The notes beneath the pieces are model-generated. The model was not told the origin of the DNA. It saw nothing but the letters and a program-made list of their open reading frames with translations, and ran no database searches. From Nitratifractor sp. (GTDB lineage: Bacteria; Campylobacterota; Campylobacteria; Campylobacterales; Sulfurovaceae): a stretch of DNA of 11,520 bases. The translations under genes and the position numbers were made by a program. Within the stretch, counting starts at the first letter, position 1, and every line of letters starts with the position of its first letter. The stretch is from positions 1-11,520 of the forward strand of contig WFYP01000270.1 of the NCBI GenBank assembly GCA_015490055.1. The letters are read 5' to 3'. Of the stretch, positions 1 to 7,467 are shown piece after piece.

Positions 1-31
1 GATTTTATAATATCTTTTGAATATAACATTT

Positions 32-787
32 TTAATCTCTCCTACTTTTTGAAATTGATTTAAATTTTTCTATCTTTTCTATATGCTTAGGTGTTATCTC
101 TAATTGTAAAATTATATTCATTAATTCTATATTAAAATCTTCAAATGTTTCATCTTTCATAAAAAGCATATCAATAAGATTATCTATAATATCGTTGCTT
201 AAGCGTAATTTTGTTAAGAGTGATAAAATATAAATACGATGATACGATATTAAACTTTTATCTTTTGCCAACTTGATAATATAATTAATATCATCATCTT
301 CTAAAGGTATTGTATAAAAAGTTGATTCAATAATGCTCCACTGATGTTCATCGTAATAGTTTAGAAATTTACACTCTTTTATAAGATGAAATAGAGCATT
401 TTTTGCACTTTTTAAATATGACTTATTTCTAGCTAAAATTTCACAGCAATCACTTTTTATAGCTAGAGTATTTATATTTTCAATATCACTTGAGAAACTA
501 TCATTTGTCGCAAAATTATAAAGCCACAAGGCTATTTCATCGCTAAAATTATTTACATTTATTAATACATTAGCTATTTCTATCTTCTTATTTATTGATA
601 TTTCATTTTTAAACATTTCATATATTTTATAGGTTATATGGCTATATTTATCTAAAGAAATAGAAGATAATATTTTCAGTAAATACTCTTTGGTACTCTC
701 TTGATAGTGGCTACAGTTAAGCATCTTCCAAACTCTCTCTATTTGAGTGCTAGACAAGGATATACTTCTTAAGGAACAGGTTAGCAT
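32..787 (-). CDS. HEAT-like helical protein, probably the 3' part of a broken gene
   Basis: The 251-residue product is almost wholly predicted helix: repeated leucine/isoleucine-rich amphipathic segments of 30-40 residues, in the style of HEAT or armadillo repeats. It has no signal peptide, membrane segment or catalytic motif, so it is probably a cytoplasmic scaffold or binding protein. The first in-frame ATG (785-787) has no Shine-Dalgarno sequence. The same frame stays open upstream to a stop at 863-865 with plausible protein sequence and no ATG, GTG or TTG, so the true N-terminus is probably missing. A well-marked start at 921 opens a different frame that ends at 829, suggesting one original gene split by a net 1-base loss, or two genes fused by deletion. 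It is the last gene of the DUF4132 operon, and the large DUF4132 protein also has a helical-repeat N-terminal region. A genuine separate gene with a weak start remains possible. Function unknown. Confidence 0.55.
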   Translation of the reverse strand: MLTCSLRSISLSSTQIERVWKMLNCSHYQESTKEYLLKILSSISLDKYSHITYKIYEMFKNEISINKKIEIANVLINVNNFSDEIALWLYNFATNDSFSSDIENINTLAIKSDCCEILARNKSYLKSAKNALFHLIKECKFLNYYDEHQWSIIESTFYTIPLEDDDINYIIKLAKDKSLISYHRIYILSLLTKLRLSNDIIDNLIDMLFMKDETFEDFNIELMNIILQLEITPKHIEKIEKFKSISKSRRD

Positions 788-828
788 ATTTAAACAAAAT
801 ATGCTAATTTCTCTTTTCTCTATTGTTT

Positions 829-921
829 CTAATATATTGCAGATAGCATAAATATATCGTTGCTACTAATATACATAAATGGTCTCTTCTCTAAAGAGAT
901 GATAAAATCTTTTAATTCCAT
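829..921 (-). pseudogene. N-terminal remnant of a small protein with a KRPFMYI motif
   Basis: An ATG at 919-921 opens a 30-codon frame that stops with TAG at 829-831. It begins six bases after the DUF4132 stop and has a strong ribosome binding site, so it looks like a real start coupled to the upstream gene. The peptide contains LEKRPFMYISSNDIF. This resembles the N-terminus (Lys-Arg-Pro-x-Met-Tyr-Ile, then a hydrophobic helix) that I recall from small uncharacterised, immunity-like proteins; this is from memory and unverified. The body such proteins carry is absent. A -1 change of frame anywhere between 862 and 832 would join it to the helical protein that follows. I therefore read it as the 5' end of a frameshifted gene or the scar of a deletion. 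A sequencing error is the simplest alternative. Confidence 0.5.
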
Positions 922-927
922 AAGCTA

Positions 928-3900
928 CTACTCCCCTAAAATCTGATTTAAAACTGTTGGGTCTTGTATTTTATCATCTTCGGCTAAAAGTTTCATTTTA
1001 GATATTATCTCTGCTGTTTTTGGGTCGTCGTCTATAAATGGTAAGAATACTCTTCCTCTGTGTTGGCTGTGTACTGGGATTATAGAGAGTGCTAGCCCCT
1101 CTTTACTAACCAATCCACTACCTAAATGGATACTGTAGCTAGCCAATTTCCCATCTATTAATATATGTCTCTTTTTTACCTCAACATTTTCTAACTTAAA
1201 TAGCTTTGCTGACTCTTTTGCCAATACTGCACGCATCTCTAGTGTTGAGTGGCTAGCTTCTGGGTCTATGCCACCTATATGAGCCACAGATACGACTAAA
1301 TCAACATCTCTCATAACTTCGGAGAATATTACTTTATCAACATCTACAAGATTAATACTCTTGCCACTTTTAAGCGATTCAAAATCAATATCTTCTAATG
1401 TTGGGGCTTCAATATCTGATGGCGAGAACCAATCTGCCATAGCTTGTAGATATACAACATAACCCTCTTTATGAAATACTTTATGCAAACCCCAATCGTA
1501 ATCTACTCTCCAGCCACGACCCTTTAGCAGGGCAAGGCTCTTTTTAACTTGAATCTGATGTCCCTCGTAGCGTTTAGAAGTACTTCCACTCTCTTTTTCA
1601 TCTTCGCTTACTACATAAAGTTCACGGAAAATCTGTTTAAATGGTTGCACCAATTTCGTATCGAATGCAAATTTCTGTAGAGTGCTCCAAATTTTTCTCT
1701 CGTGCATATGGCTTGAGTGTGCAATTATGCAAGAGTCTGTAGGCTCAAATCTCTTATCTCTATTTTCAAATAATACTAACTCTAAATTACTATTAAATAG
1801 TGCAATATCTTGCCCATTAACTAAAATAATTAGCTTGCTTAAAAGTGGCTTTACTATAGGGTGCTTCATTAATTGCTCTAACTCTTCAACTTTAAACTTC
1901 TCTTGTGTTACCATTGACTCTTCTAAAAATTTAACAACTCTTGAGTACTGCTTTTTAAGATAGTTTTTATTTGCAATCAACTCTTTTACGGCTTTCTCTT
2001 TTTTTAATTTAGCAGGAATACTCTTTTGTCTCTTTTCGCCATTATAAACAACTATATCCGCTCGTCCAAAATCATCAATTTCTAAAGATAGGGTGATATC
2101 ATCAAAAGTTAAAGTTGCATTTTTCATAATCTCATTAGTAGCTTGAGTCTCCATTGCCAAAGATAGCCTGATACTATCGCTATATCCTGCCGTTCTTGAT
2201 AGATTTTCCATACCAATTTTTACAGCATTTTTCTCACTCTCTTGTCTCTGAGCACCAAATTGCTTACTCTCTTTTAAGAAAGTCTGAAATATATTATAAC
2301 GGCTTAACAAATCTTTCTGAGGGCTCTTTTTGCTTAATGGCACAAGTCCTAAACCTCTTAAGTAATCTTTATCTCTTTTAGTTTTTATCTTTTGGGTAAT
2401 TTCGCGTATCTTAATATCGCCTAAAATAATAGAAGAGTATAGCTTAACCAAACGATGAGAGCCAGCAGTATATTTAGCAAATTCGGTTAAAGTACGCCAA
2501 TTTGTTTTACCAATTTGTGGATAAACTCTATTAAACCAATCTATATCTAAAGCGCCTCTTTCAAAATCTTGTATTGATATAGCGGAGTATTTAGCAATAG
2601 TAGCTTTATCTTCATCGCTAATATAATAAGACTCGCTTCCATGTGCTCTAAACCACCAAACAGCATCTTTTAAGGCTTCTAGCTTTATATGTTTACCAAT
2701 CCATTCAGACCATCTAGGTAGATACATAGCAATCTCTAGCCATCTATTTTTAGAAATTTTTAGTGGCTTTATGGCACTTTGAAAATCTTCGTAACTCTCA
2801 TCCTCTTTAGGCATAGTTTTTTCTAACATTTCGCTAAAGATATGTCTATTTATTTTACTCTTGCCAATTAGCTCTAGTATCCTAACAAAATACTCAATAC
2901 CCTCTATTTTTCTAAATTTAGACACATACTTACTTACTTCTGTCTCACTATCACCTCTTTTAAGTTCTATATCTAAAAAAATCTTTTTTAACTGCCTATA
3001 TTTGCTTTGAAGGGGCTCTAGCAACTCTTTTGGTAGATTATTAAATGGCGTCTCATTTTGTGGAGTATTACCTTCAAATGACTGAATAAATGCATCACCA
3101 GTTGCTAACATATAGTATAATATATCATGCTCATTTAAAAAGCCCTCTTTATATAGACGAAGATATATTCTAGAATAAGGTAACATATATGTATCTATAT
3201 TTTTACTTTTTTTAGCTAACTCAGTTGAAGTTTTAGTAAGTGTTCTATCTAATTTAGAGTAAAATATACTCATTTGAATAAGCCATCTTCGTTTTATATT
3301 TTCTAAATCTGCATTATCAAAATCCATATACTCATCTAAAGTACCTGCTACTGAATATCTAAAATTTAGTAACTCTTTAGGATAATTTAGCAGCATACTC
3401 TCTAAAACATCTAATTTAAAAGAGATTAATCTATTTTTATCGCAAAAAGCGTTAAGTAACTCTTCAAGAATTTCATTAATTTTAGCATCTATACCACTAC
3501 TTCTAAAGAAACTCTTATCTATCTTTAGCTTCATATTTTTAAGTTTAGGGTAGTATCTTGCAATAAACTCGTTTGATGGTTTTCTTATATGATGATATGA
3601 TACAAAGCTTGTCTCTTCATAAGCAACCATCATCTCTAAATCATTTAACTTAGACTCTCTATACCAATCTTCCCACACTTCATAAAGTGGAAATAGCTTA
3701 AATCTCTCCTCTTTATCTAATTTGTATATGTCTCTTTTCTTATGCCTCAACGCATTATTTAAAAGCGTCGTCTCTAGCCCTCCATCATAGCCCTCATAAG
3801 TGTATTCATAATTTTTATATTTTTCAAATATATCTACTAAATTATCAACAGCTTTTGCAATTTTTTCTCTATCTATAAACTCATCGTAAATATTTTTATC

Positions 3901-5913
3901 TTTTGGAATAGTTGCAAATTTATCTTCTGGAATATATCGCTCTTTAAGTTGAGCATAATCTACAACGCCATAACCATTAGCATGAGTAAAAGTTTGTTCC
4001 TTATCATCTACTTCAAATTTATCTAATAAAACTTTCTCATTTTTAGATAGTTTAGGGTGTGCCATATAAGTTTTAATCTCTTTTTGAACAAACTCATCCA
4101 TTCTTTTACTCTTGTACAACTTGCTTAAAATCTCTAAACCAGCTAATCTTTGAGAAATATCTTTAGCGTTTAAAATATTTTTAACTATACTCTTTATAAA
4201 CTCTTCATCTTTTTTAAGTACAAACTCTATTAAAAATTGGCGTAAATTTTTACTTTTTCTCTTAAACAGGAGCTCTATAATTTCATACTCTTTTTCAGCT
4301 AATTCAATAGAACGCAATACATTTAAAGCTGTTGTTTGTACTGTGCTGTTTTTATCTAGCAGTGCTTGGTGCAAAACATTTCGCTTCCAAGAGTTTTCAC
4401 TTATCTCCAAAGGCTCTATCTGCCATTTATGCAATCGCATCAACTCCCAACTGCTTTTGTATTGTTTTGGAAAAACCTTTTGGATATAATTTTCACGAAC
4501 TTCATTAGGAATTTTTGATATATCTTTGCCCAACTCTTTTAAAATATCTTCCGAAGCGTAATTTATAAGTTTGCTATAGAAGTAATCACTTGTAACCTTT
4601 AACTCGTACCACTCAAAGACTTTACCCTTTAAAATTACACCATCTTTAGGTATCTTTAATGCTACATCTAATATTTTTTTAAAAAGTTTAGCTACTATCT
4701 CTGCACTCTCTCCCATTGGCAAGTTCTCTAACATATAATAGTCTAAAATAGCATCACCCTTAGCAAAGTTTTCATATATCCAAGGTACTAAGCTTCTATT
4801 GGTTCTATTAGTCTCTTCTATAAAGATAAATGCTAAAAGTTTCTTCTCTCTTATTTTATCATTTTTTATTATCTCTATAGCTAAGGAGTTCGCTTCGTCC
4901 ACATCATCAATAACAGCTTTTGCCCATAAAGCGACATAAAGCTCTAAATTATTTCTACTCTTTTTTAACTGCTTCTCTATCTCCTCTGGCTTACTTAAAA
5001 AGTGGCTAGCAAGCTCTAATATCTTTTTAATAGTAGCCTTTTTTGGTGCCTCCCAAGCAAAGCCAAACCAAGTATCAACTGCACGGATAACTGAGCTAAA
5101 TCTATATAGGTCATTCTCTAAAATAAGCTCTATCATATACTGCAAAGCCCCTATAGAGGTTTCGTCAAGAGATTCCAAAATGCTCTGCCGTAAACCCTCT
5201 TGTCGCTGGGCCGATAGAAGCAATTTGCCAACCATCTCCCAACTCTCTCTATCTTCACTTAAAAGCAAACCTTTAATCAAATATCTATTAACTACGCCAA
5301 CCTCATCTTCGGCTAAAATAATATCCCAAATCAAAGCTTTTAACTCTTCTTTATTCTCTCGCTCAAGATAGACCGAAAGAGGCAGTGCAAGTTCCCCATT
5401 ATGAGTATAACCCATATATTGCACAATCTCTGACATACTCATATTAAAAAGTGCCGAACTTTTCTCTTTAACTCTCTCTTTATATAGATTAGTTAAAAAG
5501 TATAACTTTTTCTTTAAATGATAATCTTTAGCACTCTTCATTCTAAACGAGCGTCTATAGTAGCCACTCTGATAAGGCAAAGTATCTATTCTGCTCCAAA
5601 CAGACACAATAGTAGAACCCAAAACATCACCAAAAAGAAACTTAGCTAAACGCTCTCCCTCTTCATTTGCAAATGGATTAAAGCTATAATCTTTATCTTC
5701 AAAGAGTTCATTATATAGTTTAAAATCGGTTCTCTCTGCATTTCCTGTTTGGATAATATACTTTTTTGCATTCTCAATATGCTCTTTAGTTGTTCTAGTA
5801 ATAATTTTTCCAAGTCTCTCATATGTAGCACTAAATTCGCTCAATTTCTCTAAATTTGGTTTCTCTAATGCTTTTGAGTAAAAAAATTTGTTTGCTTCTT
5901 CTTGTGTTATCAT
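928..5913 (-). CDS. DUF4132 family giant protein (MolR/YehI-like)
   Basis: This 1661-residue protein has no signal peptide or membrane segment and is probably cytoplasmic. Residues 1 to about 650 are helical-repeat-like, with many Leu-rich pairs of helices. The DUF4132 domain begins near residue 1235 with a TAGYSDSIRLSLAME stretch. It continues through an IAHSSHMHERKIW segment (about 1393-1406) and an RGWRVDYDWGLHKVF segment (about 1460-1475). The C-terminal domain has the typical IGGIDPEASHSTLEMR segment (about 1545) and VHSQHRGRVFLPF followed by DDDPKTAEII (about 1605-1628). The family includes E. coli YehI and MolR-type proteins. In E. coli yehI lies in a cluster with a MoxR AAA+ ATPase, a VWA protein and a SWIM protein; none of these is in view. 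The molecular function is not established, and the 'molybdate regulator' name should not be taken literally. The start is secure: AAGGAG lies six bases before ATG 5911-5913. It is the second gene of an operon, 10 bp after the upstream stop. Confidence 0.93.
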   Translation of the reverse strand: MITQEEANKFFYSKALEKPNLEKLSEFSATYERLGKIITRTTKEHIENAKKYIIQTGNAERTDFKLYNELFEDKDYSFNPFANEEGERLAKFLFGDVLGSTIVSVWSRIDTLPYQSGYYRRSFRMKSAKDYHLKKKLYFLTNLYKERVKEKSSALFNMSMSEIVQYMGYTHNGELALPLSVYLERENKEELKALIWDIILAEDEVGVVNRYLIKGLLLSEDRESWEMVGKLLLSAQRQEGLRQSILESLDETSIGALQYMIELILENDLYRFSSVIRAVDTWFGFAWEAPKKATIKKILELASHFLSKPEEIEKQLKKSRNNLELYVALWAKAVIDDVDEANSLAIEIIKNDKIREKKLLAFIFIEETNRTNRSLVPWIYENFAKGDAILDYYMLENLPMGESAEIVAKLFKKILDVALKIPKDGVILKGKVFEWYELKVTSDYFYSKLINYASEDILKELGKDISKIPNEVRENYIQKVFPKQYKSSWELMRLHKWQIEPLEISENSWKRNVLHQALLDKNSTVQTTALNVLRSIELAEKEYEIIELLFKRKSKNLRQFLIEFVLKKDEEFIKSIVKNILNAKDISQRLAGLEILSKLYKSKRMDEFVQKEIKTYMAHPKLSKNEKVLLDKFEVDDKEQTFTHANGYGVVDYAQLKERYIPEDKFATIPKDKNIYDEFIDREKIAKAVDNLVDIFEKYKNYEYTYEGYDGGLETTLLNNALRHKKRDIYKLDKEERFKLFPLYEVWEDWYRESKLNDLEMMVAYEETSFVSYHHIRKPSNEFIARYYPKLKNMKLKIDKSFFRSSGIDAKINEILEELLNAFCDKNRLISFKLDVLESMLLNYPKELLNFRYSVAGTLDEYMDFDNADLENIKRRWLIQMSIFYSKLDRTLTKTSTELAKKSKNIDTYMLPYSRIYLRLYKEGFLNEHDILYYMLATGDAFIQSFEGNTPQNETPFNNLPKELLEPLQSKYRQLKKIFLDIELKRGDSETEVSKYVSKFRKIEGIEYFVRILELIGKSKINRHIFSEMLEKTMPKEDESYEDFQSAIKPLKISKNRWLEIAMYLPRWSEWIGKHIKLEALKDAVWWFRAHGSESYYISDEDKATIAKYSAISIQDFERGALDIDWFNRVYPQIGKTNWRTLTEFAKYTAGSHRLVKLYSSIILGDIKIREITQKIKTKRDKDYLRGLGLVPLSKKSPQKDLLSRYNIFQTFLKESKQFGAQRQESEKNAVKIGMENLSRTAGYSDSIRLSLAMETQATNEIMKNATLTFDDITLSLEIDDFGRADIVVYNGEKRQKSIPAKLKKEKAVKELIANKNYLKKQYSRVVKFLEESMVTQEKFKVEELEQLMKHPIVKPLLSKLIILVNGQDIALFNSNLELVLFENRDKRFEPTDSCIIAHSSHMHERKIWSTLQKFAFDTKLVQPFKQIFRELYVVSEDEKESGSTSKRYEGHQIQVKKSLALLKGRGWRVDYDWGLHKVFHKEGYVVYLQAMADWFSPSDIEAPTLEDIDFESLKSGKSINLVDVDKVIFSEVMRDVDLVVSVAHIGGIDPEASHSTLEMRAVLAKESAKLFKLENVEVKKRHILIDGKLASYSIHLGSGLVSKEGLALSIIPVHSQHRGRVFLPFIDDDPKTAEIISKMKLLAEDDKIQDPTVLNQILGE
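931..936 (-). promoter_or_regulatory. Ribosome binding site GGGGAG for the 919-921 start
   Basis: On the minus strand GGGGAG lies nine bases before the ATG at 919-921 and overlaps the end of the DUF4132 reading frame. It marks 921, not 787, as the functional start after DUF4132, and so supports the view that the helical gene is interrupted. Confidence 0.6.
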
Positions 5914-5923
5914 ATACTTCTCC

Positions 5924-6340
5924 TTACCAATATGTACCAGTTAAAAAAGTTAGTCTCATAAAAAGTACTTCGCTCTCATCTCTTAATATAACTTCTTCAT
6001 CTATCTCTTTTATCTCTTTATCATCTATAAAAACTACAAAAAGCCCATCTTTAAAAGCCAATAAGGCACTCTCTATAGCTTCATCTTTTATCGCTTTTGT
6101 CAGGTTTCTAGACTCACCAAAAGCCACTTTGCCCTTTTGTGCTTGCTCTTCAATCTCTTTAGATGTCAAAAAAGTTACAATACTAGGGTTATCCAATTTA
6201 TTATTAAACCTATCTACCTCATAACTCACCATCTGAACTATCAAATCTTTTAAACTTTCAACTGGCTTTTTTAACTCAACGCTAAAACTCTTTATCCTCT
6301 TTTTACCTAACCTTTTTAACTTTATCTCTACTCTCTGCAC
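5924..6340 (-). CDS. Conserved small partner of DUF4132, possible beta-grasp tail
   Basis: The product is about 138 residues if it starts at GTG 6338-6340, which has AAGG nine bases upstream and opens with a beta-strand-like QRVEIKLKRL. A longer 147-residue form from TTG 6365-6367 is possible, but I see no ribosome binding site for it. There is no signal peptide, membrane segment or cysteine. The N-terminal half looks like strands plus a helix. A KGKVAFGE segment sits mid-protein. The last 45 residues (FKDGLFVVFIDDKEI, acidic turn, SEVLFMRLTFLTG) have the strand pattern and 'VNGE...DGDEV...' rhythm of ThiS/MoaD ubiquitin-like proteins. The tail ends Thr-Tyr-Trp, not Gly-Gly, so it should not be activated the same way. 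I recall similar proteins beside DUF4132 genes elsewhere, but have not checked. Its stop codon overlaps the DUF4132 ribosome binding site, implying co-translation and a joint role. Function unknown. Confidence 0.8.
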   Translation of the reverse strand: MQRVEIKLKRLGKKRIKSFSVELKKPVESLKDLIVQMVSYEVDRFNNKLDNPSIVTFLTSKEIEEQAQKGKVAFGESRNLTKAIKDEAIESALLAFKDGLFVVFIDDKEIKEIDEEVILRDESEVLFMRLTFLTGTYW

Positions 6341-6349
6341 TTTAAACTG

Positions 6350-6353
6350 CCTT
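6350..6353 (-). promoter_or_regulatory. AAGG ribosome binding site deciding the GTG 6340 start
   Basis: On the minus strand AAGG lies nine bases before GTG 6338-6340. The alternative TTG at 6365-6367 is preceded only by AT-rich sequence. This favours the shorter product of the DUF4132 partner gene, with moderate confidence. Confidence 0.45.
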
Positions 6354-6431
6354 GTATGTGTACTCAAAAATAAACTTTATTGTATCTTAATAAGTTTTGT
6401 TATTTTATTTTTATATATTTATAGGAACATT

Positions 6432-6440
6432 ATTATACCA
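6432..6440 (-). promoter_or_regulatory. Extended -10 promoter of the DUF4132 operon
   Basis: The minus strand reads TGGTATAAT, a perfect extended -10 element, about 90 bases before the GTG start of the first operon gene. No recognisable -35 hexamer lies 17 bases upstream, where the DNA is AT-rich, as is usual for Campylobacterota sigma-70 promoters. The predicted transcript starts near 6425. TTCC occurs on both sides of the element within an imperfect inverted repeat, so repressor binding here is possible but unproven. Confidence 0.55.
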
Positions 6441-6584
6441 TAATATGGAACTATATATAATTATAATAGATAAATTGTACTTGAAAAAGTTATATTATTA
6501 TGATTTAGTATAAGTTGTGTTTGAGTTGATGTAAGAATAAATATGAGTAAACTATTTTATAAAATTTTAGATAATAAATCTCTA

Positions 6585-6615
6585 CTACCACACTAAGTAA
6601 TTTTTAGTGTGGTAG
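6585..6615 (-). terminator. Hairpin terminator downstream of the rhodanese gene
   Basis: CTACCACACTA (6585-6595) and its exact complement TAGTGTGGTAG (6605-6615) form an 11-bp perfect stem around a nine-base loop. It begins seven bases after the rhodanese stop codon. The run of T after the stem on the minus strand is poor, so this is a likely but not textbook intrinsic terminator. The interval between it and the DUF4132 partner gene (about 6368-6584) is AT-rich, with the promoter above and no other gene I can support. Confidence 0.65.
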
Positions 6616-6621
6616 AAATTC

Positions 6622-7032
6622 TTATTTACTATGTGCCTTATGTGCTGTAATCCAATCTTCGATGTTTCCACCAAAAACATACACATTAGAGTATCCAAGT
6701 GCTTCTAAATAGCCTTTTACTCTACTTGCAAACCAGCCTTTAAGGCAAGCTGTTACTATTGGGGTTGTTCTATCGTTTGGTAAAATGTCTATGTAGTTTG
6801 TGAACTCTGGATATGGTGTATAGAATGCATTTGGAATATCTGCCTCTTCTGCATTTTCTCCATTTACTTTTGCTGGTGGTCTAACATCTAAAACTACAGC
6901 ACCGACATCTTTAACAAGCTCTATTGCTTTTTCTAAATTAACATTTGCTAATTCTGCTTTCTCTTTGTTTAATGCGATTTGCTCTGAAATTCTCTCTACT
7001 ATATTTTTGTCTAAATCTGTTAGTGTTGCCAT
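6622..7032 (-). CDS. Single-domain rhodanese-like sulfurtransferase
   Basis: The 136-residue product carries one rhodanese domain, which moves sulfane sulfur via a cysteine persulfide. After a helical N-terminal extension (about 1-35) come the strand and signature VVLDVRPPAK (Asp49, Arg51), IPNAFYTPYPEF, and the active-site loop starting at Cys96 (CLKGWFAS, with Gly99). The C-terminal signature is YVFGGNIEDW (118-127). The cysteine is present, so activity is likely. There is no signal peptide, hence it is cytoplasmic. The bulky Trp-Phe in the active loop is unusual compared with the common CxxGxRS form and may affect substrate choice. It is transcribed alone: a hairpin follows it, and its own promoter lies in the divergent region. 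AGGA precedes ATG 7030-7032 by six bases. Sulfur acceptor unknown. Lone rhodaneses are common in sulfur-metabolising Campylobacterota, but the link here is only contextual. Confidence 0.9.
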   Translation of the reverse strand: MATLTDLDKNIVERISEQIALNKEKAELANVNLEKAIELVKDVGAVVLDVRPPAKVNGENAEEADIPNAFYTPYPEFTNYIDILPNDRTTPIVTACLKGWFASRVKGYLEALGYSNVYVFGGNIEDWITAHKAHSK

Positions 7033-7065
7033 TTGCTATCCTTTATATTGTATTTTATAGATAAC

Positions 7066-7071
7066 ATTATA
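7066..7071 (-). promoter_or_regulatory. Candidate -10 of the rhodanese gene
   Basis: The minus strand reads TATAAT here, about 35 bases before the rhodanese ATG, giving a short leader. TTGCAA at 7091-7096 is 19 bases upstream, too far to be a confident -35. Confidence 0.45.
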
Positions 7072-7153
7072 TAACTTTTTTATTCTTTTATTGCAACCTA
7101 AGTAGCAAAACTTTATAAAAAATCAAAAAAGTCCATAAAATGTGTATAAATCT

Positions 7154-7191
7154 ATATTAGTGCGCCTAATATTAACATTAAGTTAATATTA
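7154..7191. promoter_or_regulatory. Clustered inverted repeats, candidate operator of the PqqD operon
   Basis: Two overlapping perfect palindromes share a middle arm. ATATTAG (7154-7160) pairs with CTAATAT (7166-7172) across TGCGC. TAATATTAAC (7167-7176) pairs with GTTAATATTA (7182-7191) across ATTAA. The dyad centres are 16 bp apart. The second dyad covers the place where a -35 would lie for the -10 at 7198-7203, so a protein bound here would probably block or recruit RNA polymerase for the plus-strand operon. The regulator is not identified. Confidence 0.5.
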
Positions 7192-7194
7192 TTT

Positions 7195-7203
7195 TGCTAT
7201 TAT
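7195..7203 (+). promoter_or_regulatory. Extended -10 promoter of the PqqD operon
   Basis: TGCTATTAT is an extended -10 element 30 bases before the PqqD-like start codon. It predicts a transcript start near 7210 and a leader of about 24 bases. No -35 consensus is seen; that position lies within the inverted repeats. Confidence 0.55.
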
Positions 7204-7233
7204 TTTAACAAATAAAACTTATTGGAGCATTAA

Positions 7234-7467
7234 ATGTTGATAAATGAAATTGTGATAGATGATAATAATATGGGATTTATTCCATCTTTAGGTATATCTT
7301 ACCAGTTAAATGAGACTGCTAAAGAGATTATAAACTTAATCAAAGAGGGCAAAAGCAAAGATGAAATAGTGCAAACTATTGCAAAAGAGAGTGGTGTAGA
7401 TTGGAGAGAAGTTCATATTGATGTAGAGGATTTCTTTCAAAAAATTAAAATTTACGGACTTATATAA
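7234..7467 (+). CDS. PqqD-like peptide-binding protein (RRE fold)
   Basis: This 77-residue protein matches the PqqD/RiPP-recognition-element pattern. Two or three N-terminal strands end at GISYQLNETAKEIINLI, where 'LN..A..I..L..G' is the family signature at about 22-38. A winged-helix-like half follows: SKDEIVQTIAKESG, then a VEDFFQKIKIYGLI helix. PqqD proteins bind a precursor or leader peptide and present it to a modifying enzyme, so this is the likely substrate-handling part of the operon. It lacks cysteine and is cytoplasmic. GGAG lies six bases before ATG 7234. Its TAA stop overlaps the ATG of the ATP-grasp gene (TAATG), implying translational coupling and probably a 1:1 complex. There is no radical-SAM enzyme and no obvious precursor peptide in view, unlike classical pqq or sactipeptide clusters. 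It could instead be the carrier or acceptor itself. Confidence 0.8.
   Translation: MLINEIVIDDNNMGFIPSLGISYQLNETAKEIINLIKEGKSKDEIVQTIAKESGVDWREVHIDVEDFFQKIKIYGLI

Noticed and set aside
829..865. Programmed -1 ribosomal frameshift joining the KRPFMYI start to the helical protein.
   Set aside because: The overlap has no X-XXY-YYZ slippery heptamer and no obvious downstream stem. A mutation, deletion or sequencing error is simpler.
1682..5831. Several 60-90 codon frames antisense to or within the DUF4132 gene, and a 122-codon antisense frame at its 5' end.
   Set aside because: They overlap a long, well-supported gene with recognised family motifs and lack ribosome binding sites; they are shadows in low-GC DNA.
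6421..6460. A repressor site around the DUF4132 operon promoter, from flanking TTCC copies and an imperfect inverted repeat.
   Set aside because: The symmetry needs an indel and the DNA is extremely AT-rich; too weak to list as an operator.
6543..6596. A 17-codon plus-strand frame (MSKLFYKILDNKSLLPH) in the gap between the DUF4132 partner and the rhodanese.
   Set aside because: It has no good ribosome binding site, ends inside the terminator hairpin, and is short enough to be chance in AT-rich DNA. I cannot support it as a gene or as the missing precursor peptide.
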